From Desmodesmus armatus (Eukaryota; Chlorophyta; Chlorophyceae; Sphaeropleales; Scenedesmaceae): a stretch of 64,000 bases of DNA. The DNA is taken from the NCBI GenBank assembly GCA_007449985.2, contig VIIQ02000779.1, forward strand, positions 124,001 to 188,000, read 5' to 3'. Numbering within the stretch: the first letter of the stretch is position 1; the number at the start of each line of letters is the position of its first letter. The notes under the pieces were generated by a model that worked only from the letters and a program-made list of their open reading frames with translations, had not been told where the DNA came from and did not search any database. The position numbers were made by a program, and so were the translations under genes. Shown here piece after piece: positions 56,074 to 64,000 of this stretch.

Positions 56074-57270
56074 TGGGGAGTGCTCAATTCCATATTTATT
56101 GGACACTCTCAACGTAAAATCAGCTCATGTCCAGCGCACTGAGGTGTGAAAGTTTATTGACTGTATTAGACAAGCAGTGTCCGACAGTTGTGTCAGACCC
56201 AAGGGCTACAGCCAGATGCAGCACGTTGAACAACACCCCGCACAAGCATGGTGGTCTACTGCCATTGACATCAGTTGGGGCTACCTGATCGCAGGCCTGG
56301 AGCGCACAAAGAAGGTGGTTGCATTCTGTATGTCTATGGCATTCGCCCTAGGCCTAGGCTGGCTGGGCATCAGCTTGCCACCACAGCAGAAGCACCTTGC
56401 TTCCGACTAGGGGTCACCGGGAGTCACTCACCACGAGTCGCAGTTGCTTTTGATCGTCAAATCAGCGGTGTTTAATGGATTTATCGATACGTTAATAGGC
56501 TCATGCGCGGGATTTGAAGTGAATAGGCGGGAAATAAGGTTGGTCCTCGTCGAACGCTCTTTTCACAAGTGGATGCACTGTTGTTGATAAATTCAATCTG
56601 TATGAAGTTTACTCAACGCATCTCAACAGTCTGGTGAAATGAATTGCTGTCTGGCGAGTTGCATTGCTGCTGTTTGACAAGCCAGATGACGTGCTGTGAC
56701 AAAGCTCACACGGCCATGGCAAGTGCATGCATTCAGTCAGTTTCATGTGGAACCAGTAGTGATGAACGGTTTCGAGAACTCTGCACGGTCATCATGCAGG
56801 TCAACAGGTCAAGTCTTCTCAAGTTCACTTCCATGGAAGCCTTGGATGTTGCTGGGATGATGACCGAGCTGGGCTGTGATCTGCCAAACTTTCTCAAAAT
56901 GCCGTGTCGCTCAACAGTCATGGTGCTGGTCTTCAAATCATCTAGTGCCTGGTCAGGCCTGCAGGCTTGGTCAACATGCATCGATTGCATCCATTGCAAG
57001 GCTGGCACTGCCTTGAAGGCAGTGGTCAGCTCTGACAGTTGTGGGAAGCAACCAAACTGCAGGTATATTCTGCGTCTCTGACTGGTGGCAATGCCTGTGA
57101 ATGACGAGCTCCTGCCTGGATTGAATGCCAGACTCTCCAGCAAACCGCCTCAGCGTTACAAGGGTTGCAGCACCCTTCAAAACATACGTTGACAAGCTCA
57201 TGACAACTGCACCTTGCAAACCCTTGCAAGCATGACCACTCGCATGGTTCACAAGACAAGGATGAGGATG

Positions 57271-57274
57271 CTAG
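57271..57274. other. empty target site CTAG
   Basis: In this copy of the segmental duplication, gatgCTAGcagggcc is uninterrupted. The other copy carries the 438-bp element between two CTAG copies. Confidence 0.75.
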
Positions 57275-57429
57275 CAGGGCCGGGGACAACTATGCGATGA
57301 AAAACAAGAGCTAAGGCCAACAGCCCAGCAGAAACTGCCGTCAGCAGGCACACCACCCCTGCCGAAGGGCAGCTCAACAAAAGTGACCAACCATTCACAA
57401 CAGCGCAGCCTGCCGCAACCCTGCGTGAG

Positions 57430-57912
57430 GAACTCGTGTGTGACATGATGCAGGGAGATGCAATGGGAAGGGTCGAACACGGGTGCATATGGTGTCATGG
57501 TGTAGGTGTAGGGAGATGCAATGACAAGGGTCGAACACGGGTGCATATGGTGTCATGATGTAGGGAGATGCAATGACAAGGGTCGAACACGGGTGCATAT
57601 GGTGTCATGGTGTAGGGAGATGCAATGACAAGGGTCGAACACGGGTGCATATGGTGTCATGATGTAGGGAGATGCAATGACAAGGGTCGAACACGGGTGC
57701 ATATGGTGTCATGATGTAGGGAAATGCAATGACAAGGGTCGAACACGGGTGCATATGGTGTCATGATGTAGGGGAATGCAATGACAAGGGTCAACCACGG
57801 GTGCATATGGTGTCATGATGTAGGGAGATGCAATGACAAGGGTCGAACACGGGTGCATATGGTGTCATGATGTAGGGGAATGCAATGACAAGGGTCAACC
57901 ACGGGTGCATAT
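57430..57912. repeat. 52-bp minisatellite, about nine units
   Basis: The unit contains gtgcatatggtgtcatgatg and caatgacaagggtcgaacac, with a period of 52 bp. Only two degenerate units occur in the paralogous spacer (48245-48345). Confidence 0.95.
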
Positions 57913-58494
57913 GCTGTCATGCCATGGCAGCACAGTGGTGCAGGGAGTCTCCGCATGCGTTGACAGGGGCCAAACACGGGGTGACAACATCAAAGTATGC
58001 TGAACCTCCCAGTGTGATATACAGCAGGCACCCAGTGTGTCTCCGTGAGGAGTGTGGAAGAGACACACTCAGCCGCTGATGCTGTTGGCGTCACATACTG
58101 TTCAACAGCTGCACCATAAGCTGCACATGTCAGGAAGCCCCATGCAAAGATGAGATAACCCACAGACACAAGACAGTTGAAAAATGAAAGCCGCAACCAT
58201 TGAAACATGCTATGCATGATGCTGGGTTTGGAGGAAATCATCTATGCACAAGCCTATCCTTCCAGCACACTGCAATGCATCATGTACCCTTGACACTGCG
58301 ATGCATATGCACCTTTGCGCATCATACGAATTCAAGACGTGACGTCAACACTTCACCCCCACGTCATAACATTGGATAACCTCAGAGGCTTGATAGCCAG
58401 CACCGTTGCTGAGGGACTTCTCAGCTTACTGTACATACACTAGTGTCAGTTTGTCATCACGGCTGCAGATGCCAGACAGGGTGGTGTCCGGGCA

Positions 58495-61400
58495 TCATAA
58501 GGAGTGTGCGGGCTGCACAGTGAAAGGCTTCGAGAAGACACCCTCAGGATCCCATTTTGCCTTGATCTGAAACAGCAGCAGCACAGCAGGTAGGGTTGGT
58601 ACCAGGCTGGGGGACCTGAGTGAGACGCATAGATTAAGTTGGACGTTGCAAGATCCACGGCCTCATGCATTGTGGGGAAGCGGCAGCGGACAATCTCAAC
58701 ATATGAGCCCTCCACTGTCGCAGTACCAGCTGCAGCTCGGCCAACAGTAATGTTGCTAGCACAGTATGTGTCAACAGGACAAAGGCATGAGGTGCACAAG
58801 ACACACACTTGTTGGTCCTTCCACGTCAAAGCTGGTCTGAAGCATATACGCATTGAGATACCTTGCTTGTCAGCACAACCAGATAGCCAGTAGCACCACA
58901 CACCTGCTGCAAGCGCTTATAGTTTGGGCCCCAATAGGCAGCCTCGTAGTCTGACACCTGCTCTGTTTGGTAATTAGTGTCTGCATGGGCACAAACAGCA
59001 AAGACCAGGGGTGGAATGAGTGAGTGAGTGAGTGAGTGAGTGAGTGAGTGAGTGAGTGAGTGAGTGAGTGAGTGAGTGAGTGAGTGAGTGAGTGAGTGAG
59101 TGAGTGAGTGAGTGAGTGAGTGAGTGAGCGAATGACGCTGAGTCCAGGGGTGGAATGAGTGAGTGAGTGAGTGAATGAGTGAGTGAGTGAGTGAGTGAGT
59201 GAATGAGGCTGCGTAAGGAGGACTATAGACAGCCACCTTCCAAAGGCACATTGGTATGCAGTGCACACCCGTTCAAGCATGACATGCCCAGCATGCTAGC
59301 TTTCCGCACACCAACTTGCCGCTACCAGCCCCACCCAGGGTCAGGACAGGTATGAAGGGGATTACTGCCAACCACCACATGCATGCTCATGGGGACTTCT
59401 CTGGTATGCAGCCGGTGCGCTTGAGCACCGGCTGCATTATCCACACGAGTGAACGAAGCACAAGCTGACATTCAGGGCTGCCTGTGTTGGGCAGTGTCCC
59501 CCTATGGCATTGGTCACACTGCGCAAAGTACCCCTCCCCCCCCCCCCCCGCTGCGCCGCCCCGCCTTGCCCGGCCCCGCCCCGCCTTTTCAAGCAGTTGT
59601 CCATGTGACTCACATGCAGCCCTTGCAGCATCCTCCCCCAATGAGCTGTACAGCACCCTGCAGTCACACACAACCAGCAGCACGACACACCTGGTTGGGG
59701 TAAACATGCAGTAGCACTGCAGTGCTTGGACAGAAGCCACCTTGCATCCCCACACGATCTGCCAACCACCCACTCGATCTGTAAAGCAGGGCCCATCTGT
59801 CTAATGCTCGGTCTGTATGAAAACAGCTAAAACATGCATACAACCACACGTCTTCTTGCTGCTGCAAGTGCCACCATGGTAATCACAACATCAGGCCCAG
59901 CACATTTCACAGTGTGAATTTCACACCCACACCTCGGTAAATTATCAACACAAACGTTAACTTACCCCAGGTAAGCTGCCTGCACCGCATATATTGCCTT
60001 GACCAGGGCAGCAGGGGACATGTCAGGGGTACGCAGCCGCAGCCAAGGCAGCTCCAAACGGTAGCTCTCCCTGAATGTCACGCCATCAGCCTCATATACG
60101 TCGCTTGGCAGCACTGCTGTGAAGCACAGGGGCGAAAGTGCATTACGCCAGGGGTAGGCAGATGCTGACGGGGCCACTTGGGACACTGCACCGCCCAGCA
60201 GGTGATGCCAACTTGGCTTTCCTACTACATGCTTCAGGGCAAAACAGTAGTAGGTGCCTTCTGGATCCTCCTGTAGCTGCTGCAGCAGTTGCTGTGCGTC
60301 TCCCGACCTGTGGTGTGCAAGGAACAAGGACACTGTCTTGTGAAGGAAGGTATGAACCCTGCAGGGGCAAAGATGCTGTTGTTTGATATGCAGGGGATTG
60401 GACACCAGATGCGCTGTTGGGTATGCATGGGTTTAGTAGCATTAGCGATATCATTAGTGAACCATGTAACAGTAACAGTAACACTGTTGCTGTTAGTAAC
60501 ACTGTTAAGGTAGGACAGTCTGCCGCACTGTACGGTATCGTCGCCTCACCCTTTGGTCGTACAGCGCGGGTCGTTCGAGACCGCCACCAGGGATCGCCAA
60601 GTCGCCTCGTTCAGGGCAGGCAGCAGCCGACAGCCTCTATAAATTGCAAAAATGTGCCAGATGTCGCCGATCCCCGTGTTGATTGGGGAGGCAGGCTGTG
60701 CTGCTAGGGCCTTGTAGCGGTTGAGTGTGCTGATGTCTTTGCAACTCTTGCGAAGCCCTAAACCATAGGACGTGGCGTGTGTGACGTACACCATGTGGGA
60801 TATGCTGTATGGGACATAGGCTGCAACAGACTCGCACTCGCTCTGGTGACAGCATGGCGGGAAACAGGCACACACAAGAGAAACTGTCTCGCCTGCAAAC
60901 GTTTGTCAACAAGCTGGGAGAGGCAGGTGTGAGGTGGCTTCGAATGCCTGCTACAGGGGTTGCATAGGGTGTGTCCCACGGGCACCACCAACATTTCAAT
61001 GCTGCCAGCCGTTGCAACATCATCCATAGTCTTTCAAGGTGTTCCGAGTGGATACATAATCTCAACAAAGCCGTAAAGCAGCAAACGCAAGCAAAGAGAG
61101 GTGCCACTTACTTGTATCATCGCTTCGTAGTAGTTGGGGAATGTCATCACTGTGACACCAACGGCAGGCATGCCAGGAATGCTTGAAGGCTGCAGCGTCA
61201 GGGGTGGCTGATTGAGGTGGGCTCGACTCTGCAAAGCTGATGATGGCTTTGAGTGCTCTAGCCAATCTGGGTTTAGCAGGCCTCCTTCACTGAGCATGTA
61301 CAGGGCTGTGCTGATACTCCCTACAAAATAGACCTACAGTAGCAGCATGGGGCGGCGGGAAGCCAGTCAGAGTTGCTGGCATGACGGTGACAGTTGTTGG

Positions 61401-63699
61401 GCGAATGTGCATGCAGAGTCTCAGCTCGCAAGAATGCAGCCGACTCGGGAAGGACAGGACAGCTGCTTGCGCGTGACAGTCAGGGCGTGAGTTCCCTACT
61501 GTGTCCCTACTGCGAGACTGACAGCAGGAAAAACGTTATTGTTAACAGGCTTGCGCTGTGATTGATACGGCACGCACTTACCTCGAAGCCACCGACCCAT
61601 GCAACACCACCAGAGAAGCGGAGGGAAGTCTGTTCATCACAGGATGCCAAGGGGTGCGGCAGCAGAGGCCAGGCAACCAACACAACAGACAGACGGTTCT
61701 GGCTGTTTGTCTTGAGCAGGCACTATACGGTAGCGATTTATGCAGAGCAAGCAGCAGACTCACAGCTGCCAGGCTGGCAAGGCAAGCAAGCAGGTACTGT
61801 ACTACTGTGGCTAGTAGCCACCCTACACACTCACTCTTTTGGTTGCGTTTTTACATGAGATGTTGGAGGACATCAGGCACCATTGGCAAACAACACACAG
61901 TTCAGTATTTTGACATGTGCACACACAGTGCTCATACTGCTCTGCTGAAAGGTAACTGCTGTGAACCACGGATGAACCCAAGATAAGTATGAGCACTGTA
62001 TGGTACACCTACAGACCATGAGCATCCTTTCTCACCTGGCTGCTGAGAATGAAGTCTTGCACCCGAAGCATGGCTGGGATGGCTGACTCAGCATTTGATG
62101 CAACCTGCAGACGCAGTGTGAGATCACATGTAATGCTGATGAGTCGCCATAAAGAGTCACTGTGTCCCAAATCTTATTTCACAGGAAGCGCCCGGCCTTG
62201 ACAGGATACCGCGCCCCTACCCTACCTTGTTACACTCAGGAAGTGCTGCCAGACTTTCTGGGTGTCTCTTGCTGGAGCGTGACACATTCCAGTGCACCAA
62301 TTGGTGGAATTTGCAAGGAAAAAAGGCTGCACATGCCCAGCAACCCTGGTCAAGGCTTTGCTCCCTGCCACCCACGCACTCCCTAGAAAAGCTGCACTGC
62401 AAAGTCATATGCCATGATCATGCTGTTGACAACTGCAGTGTTCCTTACTTATATGGACAGACCGTGCTCAAGCCAAGCTTTCCAACCTTGTTTGAGTTGT
62501 TTGAGAATGGTCTTGCCACCCACCTTAATGCGCAAGACTGGGTCAGCCCCCAGGTCGTGTACCTTGACTGTCCATTGAGTGACAATGCCCAGGCCGCCTC
62601 CCCCACCACATGAGGCCCACAACAGATCACTGTGCTGCTCGCTGCTGGCAACAACAACCTCACCGGTGTATGTGACCAACTCCACTGCTACCTACACCAG
62701 CAGTGAAAACCAGCATTGGCATCATCAGGAGCAGCAGAACAAGCTTTCAGGCAGTATGGCGGTGGTACTTGATAGCTCATAGGTGGTGGCAGCGCGGTGC
62801 GTGCATTGTCCATGAACTGTAAAGGTGGAATGCTGTCACAGGGTCTAAAACCTGTAATCGAGGCATGTCAGCACGGAGTATGTGGCATGTGCTGGATCTG
62901 CATGCTGATGGTCAGCAGAACGCCATGGCATGCCAACGAAAGCCATGGCATTCGCCTTCTTGCAGAACGTATGCCGAGCAGCTGCCCCTCACCAGTTGGT
63001 CGCAGCCAAGTCCAAACATGCGTGACAAATCGCCCATGCCACCACCCAGCAGGTAGCCTGAAGATTCAACAGGCAAAATTCCAGTGGAACATTGGTCTTG
63101 CACATGTTAGATGGTGCTGGCGGCGTAAGTGTTGGCATGTGCGGCCACCATAAGGACTACCCTTTCAAAGTCAGTCTGCAAGCAAGCTGGTCAGCACACA
63201 TTCGACTACATGTTGCCGCACATGAATGCAGTGGTGCCACCCAAGCTATCTGCTCTGGAGGAGAAGCACTGCCACACTTGGGCACTTCGTCTTGCACTGT
63301 GGCAATCACGTCCAACTGATGCTGCACAGCAACCTAGCCATGTTTGCAGGCAATACTTGTCAGGTGCTGAAACACGCTATGCAGGATATCTGGCAGCTGC
63401 CCTGAAGCCATGTAGCCCTGTAGCATCCCCTTGTATCCTCACACCATACATGATGTAGCCCAACGCAGGCCCCTACAACAGATCCTGGTGGCAGCCTGAG
63501 TATCATACTTCAATCGCCTGTGAGCCACATTCACTGGCCCGTGTCCCTCACCTGACATCCCCACACTCGGGCACTGGCCCACTACAGCACCGGCAGAGGT
63601 GTAGCCCTGCGCATGCAGCTGTGAGAGCAGCAGTGCATTCGTGTTGCCGGGCCCCACCTGGGCAGTCAACACACTGCCCTCTCGACCCACAATCGCCAC
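58495..63699 (-). CDS. berberine-bridge-enzyme-like FAD-linked oxidase, gene 2 (5' part outside the window)
   Basis: A tandem paralogue of gene 1. Visible exons: 63699-63552, 63057-62993, 62691-62524, 62104-62036, 61796-61764, 61629-61582, 61333-61112, 60887-60550, 60307-59966, 59657-59614, 58980-58904, 58566-58495. All except one have the same length as in gene 1. The flavin Cys motif GQCPSVGMSG, CGGGGGLGIVTQW and YWGPNYKRLQQ...KWDPEGVF are present. The signal peptide and flavin-His exons must lie beyond 64000. The counterpart of gene 1 exon 9 is damaged: at the old acceptor (61822) an early TAG appears, but a shifted acceptor at 61797 gives a 33-bp exon in phase, 11 codons in place of 23. 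The gene could therefore still be expressed with a shorter loop, or could be starting to decay. Confidence 0.82.
59017..59128. repeat. (TGAG)28 microsatellite in gene 2
   Basis: Twenty-eight TGAG units lie in the intron before exon 15, with a shorter second block at about 59156-59213. The matching place in gene 1 (49497-49515) has only a few. Confidence 0.95.
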
Positions 63700-64000
63700 C
63701 TGCAGCACACAAGACACCCCAACTTTACCGGTACCGTCATGACAATTGAGTGAAGTCACACAGTGGACAGAGAGTCTTGGATGCAAGGTAGAGGTGCTGA
63801 AGCTGCACAAAGTGTACACATGTGTAGACACGGGGCATGCATCCAGCCAATGCACTGTGTGATGCAACAGGCAGGGTGACACCTTCTTGTGCAATGTGAC
63901 TCTCCCAATTCTGGACTAGGGGGAGAAGAGAGTGTGGTGAAGTAAGCACGGGTGACAGAGAAAGAGACCCAGATCCCCTACTGCACTGCAGCAGTACAGA
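63700..64000 (-). other. intron of BBE-like gene 2 at the window edge
   Basis: By comparison with gene 1 this is intron sequence between the flavin-His exon (off the window) and the exon at 63699. No coding signal was seen. Confidence 0.6.

Larger units (their letters stand above)
56072..58494. other. spacer between the BBE-like genes
   Basis: No gene is firmly supported. Minus-strand frames with hydrophobic stretches at 58090-58241 (FFNCLVSVGYLIFAWGFL) and 57246-57420 (VVCLLTAVSAGLLALALVF) recur in weaker form at 48.1-48.5 kb. They may be remnants of a small membrane-protein gene split by the 52-bp repeat. A minus-strand frame at 56733-57143 has Leu-rich stretches but no recognised domain. 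Confidence 0.4.

Noticed and set aside
57430..57912. 52-bp repeat as a CRISPR array
   Set aside because: The whole 52-bp unit is repeated without unique spacers, no cas genes are present, and the genome is eukaryotic.
58826..59280. Frames of repeated His-Ser-Leu-Thr on the minus strand
   Set aside because: They come from the (TGAG)n microsatellite in an intron of BBE-like gene 2.

Overview
The window looks like nuclear DNA of a green alga, probably chlorophycean. The genes have many GT-AG introns, TGTAA polyadenylation-type signals follow two stop codons, the E1 protein is of the green-plant type, and CAG/CTG, poly-G and poly-C tracts are abundant. The species is not identified. No rRNA or tRNA gene, CRISPR array or bacterial-style operon was seen.

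Layout, left to right. (1) 1054-21352, + strand: a 22-exon gene for ubiquitin-activating enzyme E1, from its N-terminus to its stop. One 4.8-kb intron carries an inverted 45-bp minisatellite of about 3.8 kb (10030-13800), and three introns hold strong hairpins. (2) 22760-24246, +: a three-exon gene for a small predicted secreted protein of unknown family. (3) 25175-31236, +: a large Ala/Gln/Ser-rich nuclear-type protein with a PHD finger and an AT-hook, whose frame slips by one missing base five times. (4) 32434-37861, +: an ELM2-SANT chromatin corepressor-type gene. (5) 38295-42847, - strand: a 4.55-kb element with Ty3/gypsy-type protease, RT, RNase H, PHD finger and integrase, no recognisable gag and no long terminal repeats. 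A 438-bp element made of its two ends lies at 47637-48074. (6) 42852-49081: mostly gene-free, with CTAGCC-rich tracts. (7) 49082-56014 and 58495->64000, both -: two tandemly duplicated berberine-bridge-enzyme-like FAD oxidase genes. The second is cut by the window end.

The most unusual general signal is that introns repeatedly hold decayed copies of the adjacent exon edge ('exon echoes'). At least ten exon edges of the E1 gene are affected, and one in the neighbouring gene. The most unusual single object is the gypsy-pol element. Its termini, 4-bp target duplications and short deletion-like partner look like a transposon with ends only, rather than a provirus with LTRs. The duplicated BBE region supplies an empty site for the short partner.

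Every frame interruption I could resolve (three in E1, five in the PHD gene, one in the ELM2-SANT gene) is a loss of one base, mostly next to G/C runs. Under-called bases in the assembly are the first explanation to test.
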